A DNA stretch of 20,215 bases from Bifidobacteriaceae bacterium (GCA_031272565.1 JAISTN010000261.1:1-20215); one strand, 5' to 3'. Counted from the first letter of the stretch, positions 1 to 7,248 are shown. Notes: generated by a model not told the origin, from the sequence alone. Made by a program: numbers and translations.

Positions 1-1028
1 CGGCGCCGGCCGCGCCCGCCGCCCCGGTGCTGACCGCCAGCGGCGATTCCAGCCTGGTCATCACCTGGCAGGCGCCGGCGGACGATGGCGGCTCGGTCAT
101 TACCGGCTATGAACTGGCCTTGTCTGATGGCACCGTGGTGCGGGTGGGCGCCTCGACGCTGCGCTACGTCTGGTCCGGCCTGACGCCGGGCGGCTACAGC
201 GCGACGCTGAAGGCGGTCAACGCCGTTGGCGAATCGGCCGGGGTGGACGGCGCCGGCCAGTTGGTGGTGGTTGAACCGCCGCGCCAGTACGGCCAGTTGA
301 CCCTGTCACCAGACCTGACCGGTAACGGCCTGGGTGACATCGTGGCCTTGACCACGGCCGGCACCGCCCACGTCCATTCCGTCAACACCAACGGCACCAT
401 TGTCGCCACCAAGACGCTGGCCACCGATCTGACCGGTCACAGCGTCTACGGTGCGGGCGATTGGAACGGTAACGGCAAGGCGGACATCCTGACCGTTTCG
501 GCTTCTGGCGCGCTCTACCTGCGGGCTGGCCTGGGTGCCGGCAAGGTGGCGGCGCCTGTCCAAATTGGCCGCGGCTGGTCCGGTTACCAACTGGTGCCCA
601 GCGGTGACTTGGACGGCGACAAGGTGGCCGACCTGTTGGCCATCGACAGCGCCGGGGTGCTGTGGCTATACGCTGGCAACGGCCAGGGAGCCTTCAAGCC
701 TGGCCGCACCCAGGTGGGCAAGGGCTGGACCAGCTTCACCGCCTTTGCGGCCGCGGACCTGAACAAGGACGGCAAGAATGACCTGCTGGGCGTGGGCGCC
801 TCCGGTGTGCTGTACGCCTACTTGGGCAAGGGCAACGGCCAGTTCCAGGCGGCGGTCCAGGTGGGCAAGGGTTGGTCCGGTTTTAGCCTGGCCGCCGGGG
901 CTGACCTGACCGGTGACGGCCTGGCCGACATTGTGGGCCGCAATAACACCACCGGTGTCACCTACCTGTACCGGGGCAAGGGCGGCGGCGCCTTCCAGGC
1001 CGCCAGCCTGTTGGCCTTGAACTGGTAG
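1..1028 (+). CDS. Fn3 + FG-GAP repeat secreted protein, 5' end missing
   Basis: The reading frame is open from the window edge (codons in phase from base 3) to TAG at 1026-1028, so only the C-terminal part is visible. A GTG at 27 sits inside the domain with no ribosome binding site, so I do not take it as the start. The first ~85 visible residues look like a fibronectin type III domain: an ITWQAP strand, a D-D-G-G-S turn, the ITGYEL strand and a Y-x-A-x-L-x-A-V-N strand. About 245 residues follow as five FG-GAP/VCBS-type repeats with Ca-binding-like loops such as DWNGNGKAD, DLDGDKVAD and DLNKDGKND, alternating with GKGWSGF-type strands. Such modules form extracellular beta-propeller-like adhesion or substrate-binding domains. 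The repeat module is clearly related to the C-terminus of the next gene. The catalytic or N-terminal part lies outside the window and its function is unknown. Confidence 0.85.
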   Translation, partial: APAAPAAPVLTASGDSSLVITWQAPADDGGSVITGYELALSDGTVVRVGASTLRYVWSGLTPGGYSATLKAVNAVGESAGVDGAGQLVVVEPPRQYGQLTLSPDLTGNGLGDIVALTTAGTAHVHSVNTNGTIVATKTLATDLTGHSVYGAGDWNGNGKADILTVSASGALYLRAGLGAGKVAAPVQIGRGWSGYQLVPSGDLDGDKVADLLAIDSAGVLWLYAGNGQGAFKPGRTQVGKGWTSFTAFAAADLNKDGKNDLLGVGASGVLYAYLGKGNGQFQAAVQVGKGWSGFSLAAGADLTGDGLADIVGRNNTTGVTYLYRGKGGGAFQAASLLALNW

Positions 1029-1071
1029 GCGGTCACTGGGTTTCCTCTTCTGGGTTACCTCCTGGTGCCGG

Positions 1072-1099
1072 GCCCGGTCAGCCGTGCGGTTGACCGGGC
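1072..1099. terminator. GC-rich inverted repeat after the Fn3/FG-GAP gene
   Basis: Perfect 9-bp arms GCCCGGTCA (1072-1080) and TGACCGGGC (1091-1099) flank a 10-nt loop that can pair further. There is no T-run behind it. It may terminate the upstream gene. Its right arm also contains TTGACC, a possible -35 box for the next gene, so it could instead be an operator. Confidence 0.45.
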
Positions 1100-1116
1100 T
1101 CGGCTCTTGCTAGCCT
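1090..1116 (+). promoter_or_regulatory. Candidate promoter for the first phosphoesterase gene
   Basis: TTGACC (1090-1095) is followed after 15 nt by TAGCCT (1111-1116). That spacing is short, but the -10 is preceded by TGC, giving an extended -10 (TGNTANNNT). A similar GCTAGYCTGG string occurs upstream of the second phosphoesterase gene (7241-7250). Predicted by eye only. Confidence 0.35.
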
Positions 1117-1176
1117 GGTGGCGTCCCGGTAGTGGTTTCCACCGCCCACCGTCCAGGAACCTGAAGGAGCCCCCAA

Positions 1177-3402
1177 GTGAGCCGCCGCCCATCCCGCCTT
1201 ATCCTCGTGGCCGCACCGGTGCTGGCCGCCGCACTAGTTATCAGCTTGACGGGAGGTGTGGCGAGCGGCATCGGCGGCCCAGATGACTCAGAGGCCGGTG
1301 TGGAGGCAGCCGGGGCCGTGCCTGTCCCCGCGCTGGCCATGGTGGGCGTGCTGAATCCGGTGGGCCTGAACAACGGCTTTGGGTTGGATCCCAAGACCCA
1401 GCGGACGGTCACCTGGCTGGCGTTGAACAGCGCCGGGTACACCGCGCCCTACATCAAGGTGGCCCCGGCTGGCAGTGACATCAGCCAGGCGGCGCCAAGT
1501 ACGGCCGGCTGCACGGTCAACGCCTTGGGTTCCGGGCTCAGTTCCTACACCGCCTACAGTTGCCCGGTGCGGGGCCTGACCCCTGGCACCACCTACCAGT
1601 ACAAGGTGGGCGCCCAGGCCAGCGCCGGCACCGACGAATCTGCCACCTTCAGCTTCACCACGGAAGCCAGCAGCGAGAGCACGTTCACCTTCCTGGACTT
1701 TGCCGACAGCCAAAGTTCTCCGGCCGCCACCTACACCACCTTCTGGGCCAACACACTGAACAGCGCCATCGCCGCCCACCCGGAGGCCAAGTTCCTGGTT
1801 CAGAACGGAGACATTGGCAACTCCAGTAGCGATGTGGCGGACTGGACCCTGTCGGTGGGGACGTCGCTCAGCGGCCTGGCCTTCAACCCGGTGTTGGGCA
1901 ACCATGACGATGGCTCGTCCGAGGCGCTGATGTGGGACGGCCTGTTCCCGCGCGAGTCGTTGACGGCGCGGCCCACTGCCACCGTGCCCTGGCCGTTGCA
2001 GTATTCGTATGTCTACGGCAACGCGTTGTTCTTGCACATCAACACGAACATGTATACCCCGTCGCGCCTGACGCGGACCTCCACCTGGGTGCGTCAGGCG
2101 GTGGCGGCCAACGGCAAGAACCCGGACGGCTCTGACCGCTTCATCATTGTGGTGCAGCACAAGTCGCCGTTTGGCGGCAGGCACTCCGGTGACGGCGCCT
2201 ACCCCACAGGTGATTACGGCAACCCCGACATTGTCAAGGAACTGCCCAAGACGTTTGCTGAGGTGGGTGTCGACCTGGTGCTGGCCGGCCATGACCACAA
2301 CCTGATCCGGTCGCTGCCCATCAAATGGGACTCGGTCACCGGCAAGGCGGTGTGGGACCGGTCCCTGGCCGGGCTGACCACCATCAATTCGGTCACCGAT
2401 GGTCTGGTCTACTACATTCCGCGCAACAGCGGTAGCAAGACCTATGCCGTGATCAATGAGCCCACCACCCAGAGCCGGCCGTGGGTGGCCTGGCGCTGGA
2501 GTTTCTCCGACTACGGCAACACACAGCCCGCCAACACGGTCTATTCGGTGGTGACCGTGAGCCGGGATTCGATCCAGGTCAAGAGCTACCGGACCGGTAA
2601 TCCCACCACGCCGGTGGACCAGTTCACAGTGGTGCAGCGCCAACCGGCGAACAAGTATGAGTGGTTCAGTTTGACGCCGGACTTGGAGGGTAACGGCCGG
2701 GGTGACATCCTGGCGGTGGACGCGACGACCGGCGCTCTGGACATGCACACGACGACTACCAGTGGGACGTTGTCGAGTAAGAAGGTGTTGGCGTCGTCTG
2801 GGTTGGGGAGGCACCGGGTGTTTGGCCCGGGGGACTGGAATGGTGACAAGAAGGCTGACATCATCACGGTTGACATGACTGGGACGATGTGGTTGCGGGC
2901 TGGTAATGGGGCTGGCGGGTTGGCGGCGCCGGTGCAGTGCGGCCGGGGCTGGACTAACTACCGGATCGTGCCAGCGGGTGACCTGAATGGTGATGGGGCG
3001 AACGACATGTTGGCGATCGACCAGGACGGGTTGCTGTGGTTGTATGCCGGGAATGGTAAGGGTGGGTTCATTCAGGGTCGGACTGAGGTGGGTCATGGCT
3101 GGGCTGGGTTTGACCTGTATGCGGCGGGTGATCTGAACAACGACAAGAAGGCTGACATCTTGTCGATCAACTCGTCTGGTTTGCTGTATGCCTACTTTGG
3201 GCGGGGTAATGGGACGTTCCAGGCGCCGGCGCAGGTTGGCCGCGGTTGGAGCAGGTTCACGTTGGCGGCGGGGGCTGATCTGAACGGTGACGGTAAGGCG
3301 GACATCGTGGGCCGGAGTGATTCGGTCGGTGACGTCTACTACTACCAGGGGAATGGGAACGGCACGTTCCAGGCCTCCAAGAAGATCGCCACCGGCTGGT
3401 GA
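1177..3402 (+). CDS. Secreted purple-acid-phosphatase-like metallophosphoesterase with FG-GAP C-terminus
   Basis: The 741-aa product probably hydrolyses phosphoesters outside the cell. The GTG start is chosen because AAGGAG (1164-1169) lies 7 nt upstream and a signal peptide follows at once (basic MSRRPSR, then a hydrophobic core to about residue 30). Residues ~57-163 resemble the Fn3-like N-terminal domain of purple acid phosphatases, with C112 and C129 possibly disulfide-bonded. The catalytic domain (~168-470) shows the full metal-ligand set: LDFADSQ (D174, D177), NGDIG (D212), GNHDD (N242, H243), H328 in VVQHKSPF, and GHDH (H372, H374). Residues ~494-741 are FG-GAP/VCBS repeats with DWNGDKKAD, DLNGDGAND, DLNNDKKAD and DLNGDGKAD loops. 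No sortase motif or C-terminal membrane helix is visible, so the protein is probably released or held by the repeats. Codon use changes sharply near 2650, where the repeat module begins. A paralogue lies at 7301-10003. The substrate is unknown. Confidence 0.88.
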   Translation: MSRRPSRLILVAAPVLAAALVISLTGGVASGIGGPDDSEAGVEAAGAVPVPALAMVGVLNPVGLNNGFGLDPKTQRTVTWLALNSAGYTAPYIKVAPAGSDISQAAPSTAGCTVNALGSGLSSYTAYSCPVRGLTPGTTYQYKVGAQASAGTDESATFSFTTEASSESTFTFLDFADSQSSPAATYTTFWANTLNSAIAAHPEAKFLVQNGDIGNSSSDVADWTLSVGTSLSGLAFNPVLGNHDDGSSEALMWDGLFPRESLTARPTATVPWPLQYSYVYGNALFLHINTNMYTPSRLTRTSTWVRQAVAANGKNPDGSDRFIIVVQHKSPFGGRHSGDGAYPTGDYGNPDIVKELPKTFAEVGVDLVLAGHDHNLIRSLPIKWDSVTGKAVWDRSLAGLTTINSVTDGLVYYIPRNSGSKTYAVINEPTTQSRPWVAWRWSFSDYGNTQPANTVYSVVTVSRDSIQVKSYRTGNPTTPVDQFTVVQRQPANKYEWFSLTPDLEGNGRGDILAVDATTGALDMHTTTTSGTLSSKKVLASSGLGRHRVFGPGDWNGDKKADIITVDMTGTMWLRAGNGAGGLAAPVQCGRGWTNYRIVPAGDLNGDGANDMLAIDQDGLLWLYAGNGKGGFIQGRTEVGHGWAGFDLYAAGDLNNDKKADILSINSSGLLYAYFGRGNGTFQAPAQVGRGWSRFTLAAGADLNGDGKADIVGRSDSVGDVYYYQGNGNGTFQASKKIATGW

Positions 3403-3433
3403 TGCGATGAGGCGCGAAGCCTGCCCCTAGGGT

Positions 3434-3464
3434 TGGCCACCCGGGTCCAGGTCCAAGGTGGCCA
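3434..3464. terminator. Inverted repeat downstream of the phosphoesterase gene
   Basis: TGGCCACC (3434-3441) and GGTGGCCA (3457-3464) are perfect 8-bp arms with a 15-nt loop, 31 bases after the stop codon. Only a short CTTT follows, so factor-independent termination is plausible but not certain. Confidence 0.4.
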
Positions 3465-3481
3465 CTTTGGTGCCGGGGGCG

Positions 3482-3506
3482 GGTGGTCTGGTTTACAAAG
3501 ACCACC
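3482..3506. promoter_or_regulatory. Palindromic operator-like site upstream of the YbaK gene
   Basis: GGTGGTCT (3482-3489) and AGACCACC (3499-3506) are perfect 8-bp arms around the AT-rich 9-nt centre GGTTTACAA. This is the size of a site for a dimeric repressor. It lies 67 bases before the next start codon and after the preceding hairpin. No convincing -35/-10 pair was found with it; CATACT at 3526-3531 is a weak -10 candidate. Confidence 0.35.
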
Positions 3507-3572
3507 GGCGGCCAGCCGCAGGCGGCATACTGAGGGGTAAGAACCAGTCCCCAACCCAATGAGGATTTCGCC

Positions 3573-4142
3573 ATGGCCACGTTGTCGTTTGGCAAGCTCG
3601 TCACCACTCCTGCCCTGGACCACCCGGAACTGTTGGCGCCCGCCACGCTAGCCGCCCTGCAGGCCTGGGCGGCCACGTCACCCCAGGTCAGCGACCTGGT
3701 GGGCGTAGGCGGGATAGACCCCGAACTGTCGGACACGGCGGCGTTGGTTGACGCTTACGGCCTGCCCTTCGAATCCTGCGTCAACTGTGTGTTGGTGGCA
3801 GGCAAACGGGACGGCGTCACCAAGGTGGCGGCCGTGGCGGTGCGGGCCGACACCCGGGCAGACGTCAACAACGTGGTGCGCCGGCTGCTGGATGTCCGCA
3901 AGGCGTCGTTCTTGCCGATGGACGTGGCGGTAGCGGAATCCGGCATGGAATACGGCGCCATCACGCCCATCGGGGTGCCGGGTGACTGGCGCGTGCTGAT
4001 CGATGCCGGGGTGGTCAGCCGCGGCCCGGCCATCATCGGGGCCGGCATCAGGGCGGCCAAACTGACCCTGCCCGGTGATCTACTGGGCGCCCTGCCCGGT
4101 GTCGAGGTGATCGACGGCCTGGCCCGCCCGGTGACGGCGTAG
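3573..4142 (+). CDS. YbaK/EbsC-family aminoacyl-tRNA deacylase
   Basis: The 189-aa cytoplasmic protein belongs to the YbaK/ProX superfamily, which hydrolyses mischarged aminoacyl-tRNAs in trans (for example Cys-tRNA(Pro) or Ala-tRNA(Pro)) and so protects translation fidelity. The family is recognised from the central VLVAGKRDG strand, the RADVNNVVRRLLDVRKASF helix-strand segment (~95-113), the M-E-Y-G-A-I-T-P-I-G-V-P motif (125-136) and the VLIDAGVV strand followed by R-G-P-A-I-I-G-A-G (~141-158). The length is normal. The ATG is preceded by TGAGG at about 3559-3563. It appears to be a single-gene transcript with inverted repeats on both sides. Which amino acid and tRNA it edits cannot be told from the sequence. 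Confidence 0.85.
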   Translation: MATLSFGKLVTTPALDHPELLAPATLAALQAWAATSPQVSDLVGVGGIDPELSDTAALVDAYGLPFESCVNCVLVAGKRDGVTKVAAVAVRADTRADVNNVVRRLLDVRKASFLPMDVAVAESGMEYGAITPIGVPGDWRVLIDAGVVSRGPAIIGAGIRAAKLTLPGDLLGALPGVEVIDGLARPVTA

Positions 4143-4181
4143 CGAGCCACCCGGTGGCGCCAGCGGCCGCGGTAGGCCTCT

Positions 4182-4202
4182 GGCCTGGGCCCCGGCCAGG
4201 CC
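4182..4202. terminator. Hairpin downstream of the YbaK gene
   Basis: GGCCTGG (4182-4188) and CCAGGCC (4196-4202) form a 7-bp stem with a 7-nt loop, followed by GTTTGCC. The T-tract is short; it is terminator-like by position and GC content. Confidence 0.45.
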
Positions 4203-4204
4203 GT

Positions 4205-4234
4205 TTGCCAGCGGGCGAGCCGGTCCGATAGCTT
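4205..4234 (+). promoter_or_regulatory. Candidate promoter for the fused kinase-regulator gene
   Basis: TTGCCA (4205-4210) and TAGCTT (4229-4234) are separated by 18 nt, a reasonable primary-sigma pair for a high-GC actinobacterium. A start near 4241 would give a 5' untranslated region of about 115 nt before the ATG at 4356. Confidence 0.4.
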
Positions 4235-4355
4235 GTGCCGTGACAGAGCCCCAAGTAACGTGTTTGCCCCCGTTCCCCCGGGTGGCACTGGCAAGATGCT
4301 GTCGGCCTTGCCCTGCCTCCCTGGGTCGCCCGCACACCCGGAGGTGATCCCCCTC

Positions 4356-6431
4356 ATGGCAGCCTTACCAGAAGCCGCCACCATGCCGGATCGGCTCAAG
4401 GCCGGTGCCCGGGTGTGGGATGCGGCCGTGGCCGTGGGGCTGGGCATTTGCGGTTCAATCGCCCTGTTCCTGCAGCGCCCGCCGGCGGTGCCGGTGTTGG
4501 TGGCGGTGATCATTGTGCTGTCCCACGCCGTCATGGGCATGGCCTACCGGCCCCGCAGTGAAGCCACCTACGAGGCCTGGGAGCGCACGGGGGTGTGGGT
4601 CTTCGACGCCTTGCTGGTTGGTGTCATCTTGACCTCGGGGGTGTTTGGCTATGTCGATCAGCCGGACGCCCGGCGCGGCCCCGACATGCCGTGGCAAACC
4701 GCCGCCTGCCTGATCGCCATCGTGCTGGCCTGGCTGATCTGCGCCCGGCCCTTGTTGCCATGGGAACAGCCCTTGCCGGGGTGGCGCTGGTGGCCGATGG
4801 CGATCGTCGCGGCTCTGGCCATGCTGGGCGTGGGTTACGTGGCGCCATCGGCGGCCATCGCTCAAGTGGCGGTCTACGGCATGTTGTGGGTCAGCGGCTC
4901 GTCTTCCAAACTGCTGGCCCGGCCGGCGGCGGGCACGGTGCTGGTGGCGGCTGCCGCCGGGATTGGGCTGACGCTGTCGCGGGGCTGGGCCAGCGCCCTG
5001 GTGATCGAAATCTGCGGCGTGATCTACTCGCTGCTGATCGGCATGTGGCTGCACAGCGGCTGGCGGTGGGGGGCGGAGAAGGCCTACCTGCTGGCTACGT
5101 TGGCGGAAACCAGGGCCTCGCTGGCGGCGGCCGAACGCGAATCCGGCGTGATGGTGGAACGTGAACGGCTCGCGCGTGAGATTCATGACACCATCGCCCA
5201 GTCGCTGGTGGGTGTGCTGATGGCGGCCGAGCGGGCCCAGGGCCGGGCAGCCGGGCCAGAGGTGAATGATCCGCTGTTGGCGGACGAACTATCGGTGGTG
5301 ATCGAATCGGCCCGGGAGGCCCTCAAGGAGGCCAGGTCGCTGGTGGCGGTGAGCGCCAAACTGGAGCATTCTGGCCCGCTTGACGAGGCCCTGGCGCAAC
5401 TGGCTAAACGGTTCACCCGGGAGACCGGCATTGTGGTGGACGCGAGTGTTGACCTGCCGGGCGCTTTGCCGCCGGACTTGCAATTGATGCTGCTGCGAGC
5501 GGCTCAGGAAGGTTTAGGTAACGTGCGGAAGCATTCTGGGGCGGCTCACGCTTGGGTCACCGCCAAAGCTCAAGAGGGCCAATTGGTGTTGGAGGTGGTG
5601 GACGATGGCGTTGGCTTGGTGGAGGGACCGGGCGGTAGCGCGGCGGGCTTTGGCCTGGCCGGGTTGCGCGAACGGGTGGCGGCCGTGGGTGGCCGGGTCG
5701 AACTGTGCCAGGCCGATGGCGGCGGGGCGCGTTTGACCGTCCAGGTGTCTCATGCCATGGAAGAGCCAGCGCCGACACCGGAGCCGGCCGGCCAGGCCGC
5801 TGATCAAACCAGCCCGGCCATCACAGTGATCGTGGCGGATGACCACCCGATTGTGCGCAAGGGCCTGGTTGATCTGCTACGGGATGACGCCCAGTTTGAG
5901 GTCCTGGGTGAGGCCGCCACGGGTGAAGAGGCGGTGGAACTCGCCCGCGAACTGGGCCCGGACGTGGTCTTGATGGATTTGCAGATGCCGGGCCGGGGCG
6001 GGGTCTGGGCCACCCAACAGGTCCTGGCCGATGCCGCCCGCTTGGGCCGGGGCACCCGGACCTTGGCGGTCACCATGTTCGATTCGGATGTCCGGATTGT
6101 GGAGGCGATGGGGGCTGGCGCGGATGACTACATCTTGAAGGCCAACCCGCCGCCCAAGATTGTCGAGGCGGTGCGGCGGGTGGCCGCGGGCAAGCCCCAG
6201 CCTTCGGCCGTGGTGGCGGCGGCGTTGGCCAACCCCGGCCAGCCGCTGACTCAGCGCGAGGCGGAGGTGTTGCGGTTGGTGGCCCGCGGTATGCCGAACA
6301 AGGAGGTGGCGGCCAAGCTGTTCGTGGCCGAATCGACCATCAAGACGCATCTTTCCAGCATCTACGCCAAGCTTGGTGTCAACGACCGGACGCACGCCGT
6401 CACCGAGGCGATTGCCCGCGAGTTGATCTGA
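4356..6431 (+). CDS. Single-chain two-component system: NarL/DesK-type histidine kinase fused to a LuxR-type response regulator
   Basis: The frame is open from 4233, but I choose ATG 4356: GGAGGTGATCC (4340-4350) upstream matches the usual bacterial anti-Shine-Dalgarno end over 11 bases. This gives 691 aa. Residues ~24-231 hold seven or eight hydrophobic membrane segments with no recognisable sensor domain. A coiled signalling helix (~238-272) leads to the HisKA_3 H-box REIHDT (H277). The ATPase domain has the N-box around N389 (AQEGLGNVRKH), a DDGVG motif at ~416 and GFGLAGLRERV at ~431. After a Pro/Ala/Glu linker (~467-487) comes a REC domain: acidic pair D495/D496 in VADDHP, phosphoacceptor D541 in LMDLQMPG, T573 and K595. 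A LuxR/NarL helix-turn-helix follows (~631-682, LTQREAEVL to KLGVNDRTHAV). All catalytic residues are present on both sides, and no stop or frameshift separates the halves. It probably senses an envelope or membrane signal and controls transcription from the membrane. Targets are unknown; the exported-protein genes next door are candidates only by position. Confidence 0.9.
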   Translation: MAALPEAATMPDRLKAGARVWDAAVAVGLGICGSIALFLQRPPAVPVLVAVIIVLSHAVMGMAYRPRSEATYEAWERTGVWVFDALLVGVILTSGVFGYVDQPDARRGPDMPWQTAACLIAIVLAWLICARPLLPWEQPLPGWRWWPMAIVAALAMLGVGYVAPSAAIAQVAVYGMLWVSGSSSKLLARPAAGTVLVAAAAGIGLTLSRGWASALVIEICGVIYSLLIGMWLHSGWRWGAEKAYLLATLAETRASLAAAERESGVMVERERLAREIHDTIAQSLVGVLMAAERAQGRAAGPEVNDPLLADELSVVIESAREALKEARSLVAVSAKLEHSGPLDEALAQLAKRFTRETGIVVDASVDLPGALPPDLQLMLLRAAQEGLGNVRKHSGAAHAWVTAKAQEGQLVLEVVDDGVGLVEGPGGSAAGFGLAGLRERVAAVGGRVELCQADGGGARLTVQVSHAMEEPAPTPEPAGQAADQTSPAITVIVADDHPIVRKGLVDLLRDDAQFEVLGEAATGEEAVELARELGPDVVLMDLQMPGRGGVWATQQVLADAARLGRGTRTLAVTMFDSDVRIVEAMGAGADDYILKANPPPKIVEAVRRVAAGKPQPSAVVAAALANPGQPLTQREAEVLRLVARGMPNKEVAAKLFVAESTIKTHLSSIYAKLGVNDRTHAVTEAIARELI
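5743..5759 (+). promoter_or_regulatory. Possible internal translation start for a free response regulator
   Basis: ATG 5757-5759 is in frame at the kinase/linker junction (residue 468), with AGGTG at 5743-5747 about 9 nt upstream. Starting here would give a 224-aa soluble protein, the usual length of a NarL-type regulator. The ribosome site is weak, so this is speculative. Confidence 0.25.
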
Positions 6432-6532
6432 CCTGGTCTCCTGGCGGGCCGGCCGTGGGTTTGCGCTGTTGAGAGGCTGTTTTGACACCCGTTGGGGGCT
6501 GGTGGCAGGCCAGGTGGCCGGCGTAAGGTGAG

Positions 6533-6558
6533 GGTGACAGCAACCGTCACCTGGAAGG
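6533..6558 (+). promoter_or_regulatory. Hairpin next to the ribosome site of the Ig-like protein gene
   Basis: GGTGAC (6533-6538) and GTCACC (6546-6551) can pair around a 7-nt loop. The stem ends one base before GGAAGG (6553-6558), the likely Shine-Dalgarno of the ATG at 6567, so it could modulate initiation. TAAGGT at 6524-6529 is a -10-like string without a good -35. Confidence 0.25.
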
Positions 6559-6566
6559 CCCCCCCA

Positions 6567-7196
6567 ATGAGCCGCTCGCCCGCCCGCCGCCTGTCCGCCG
6601 TTTCAGCTTTGACCGCCGCCTTGTTGGCCGCTGGTGCCCTGGCCCTGGGGCCGGCCGCCCAGGCCGACCCGCCCCCGGCGGTGGCGTTGTCCACGCCGGT
6701 GATTGTGGGTGGCGCCGGGGTTGGGCTGCCGCTCACGGTCACGGCTTCCTATGCGCCCACCACCGCTCAGGTGACCTACCAGTGGTTCAAGGGCACGTCG
6801 GTGGTGGGAACGGGCAAGACCTACACCATCCAGCCGGCCGACAAAGGCCAGGATCTGGTGGCCAAGGTGACCGTCAGCGCCGGCGGGCAGCAGGTGGTCA
6901 AGTATTCGAATCACATCCAGGTGTTGGGCATGATGTGGGTCGGAGCGGCAGCGGAGGGCCGGGCCGGCTACCTGTTGGCGGTGATGACCCAGCACGTGCC
7001 ACTGGCGGGCGTGAGCCTGACCTACGAGTGGTTCAAGGACGGCAAGCGGGTGGGCGGAGCACCCACCTACCTCAGCAGCCAGGCCGACATCGGCGGTGAT
7101 TTCGTGGTCAAGGTGACGGCTTCGATGGCCGGGGCGGGCACGTCCGTCAAGTACTCGAACCACTTCACCGTGATTCCCTGGCCGCCCACCGGGTGA
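6567..7196 (+). CDS. Small secreted protein with two Ig-like repeats
   Basis: The frame is open further upstream, but ATG 6567 is chosen because GGAAGG lies 8 nt before it and it starts a clear signal peptide (MSRSPARR, a hydrophobic core, likely cleavage after AQA at residue 33). The 209-aa product then has two related ~80-residue repeats (~41-119 and ~121-203). Each contains a Y-x-W-F-K strand (YQWFKGTSVVG; YEWFKDGKRVGG), a Y-x-x-x-x-A-D-x-G turn and a V-A/V-K-V-T strand, and ends in KYSNHxxV. This matches the Ig-like Y-Q-W-x-x-x-G repeats common at the end of actinobacterial exported proteins. Here they form the whole mature protein, with no enzyme domain, sortase signal or membrane anchor. 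It may be a surface-binding or accessory protein. It lies between the kinase-regulator gene and the second phosphoesterase gene, and its role is not known. Confidence 0.78.
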   Translation: MSRSPARRLSAVSALTAALLAAGALALGPAAQADPPPAVALSTPVIVGGAGVGLPLTVTASYAPTTAQVTYQWFKGTSVVGTGKTYTIQPADKGQDLVAKVTVSAGGQQVVKYSNHIQVLGMMWVGAAAEGRAGYLLAVMTQHVPLAGVSLTYEWFKDGKRVGGAPTYLSSQADIGGDFVVKVTASMAGAGTSVKYSNHFTVIPWPPTG

Positions 7197-7242
7197 CGAT
7201 TTGGGGCAACGTTCACTCTTCCCTCACGCAGGGTAGTTGGGC

Positions 7243-7248
7243 TAGTCT
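7243..7248 (+). promoter_or_regulatory. Candidate -10 box for the second phosphoesterase gene
   Basis: TAGTCT lies in the context GCTAGTCTGG, matching GCTAGCCTGG upstream of the paralogue at 1177. The -35 is poor (TTCCCT at 7219-7224, 18 nt away). The two genes may share a promoter type. Confidence 0.3.

Larger units (their letters stand above)
3403..3572. other. Intergenic region between phosphoesterase and YbaK genes
   Basis: 170 bases without a gene on either strand. Apart from the two inverted repeats listed separately and the weak CATACT box, I see no RNA gene or repeat. Confidence 0.6.
4143..4355. other. Intergenic region upstream of the kinase-regulator gene
   Basis: 213 bases holding a hairpin, a promoter candidate, a probable ~115-nt leader and the strong Shine-Dalgarno at 4340-4350. 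The frame is open through much of the leader (from TTG 4233), but those 41 codons are hydrophilic/Pro-rich, lack a ribosome site and are not needed for the domains. Confidence 0.55.

Noticed and set aside
1288..3096. A 602-codon open frame on the - strand opposite the phosphoesterase gene
   Set aside because: Its product is Arg/His/Gly/Val-rich with no domain, signal or ribosome site. The + strand frame has intact catalytic motifs and normal codon bias. Long antisense frames are expected in GC-rich DNA.
4233..4355. Upstream extension of the kinase-regulator protein from TTG 4233
   Set aside because: No ribosome site precedes it, the added residues match no domain, and an 11-base Shine-Dalgarno match stands before ATG 4356.
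6482..6487. Perfect TTGACA upstream of the Ig-like protein gene
   Set aside because: No -10-like hexamer lies 16-19 nt downstream, so I do not call a promoter from it.
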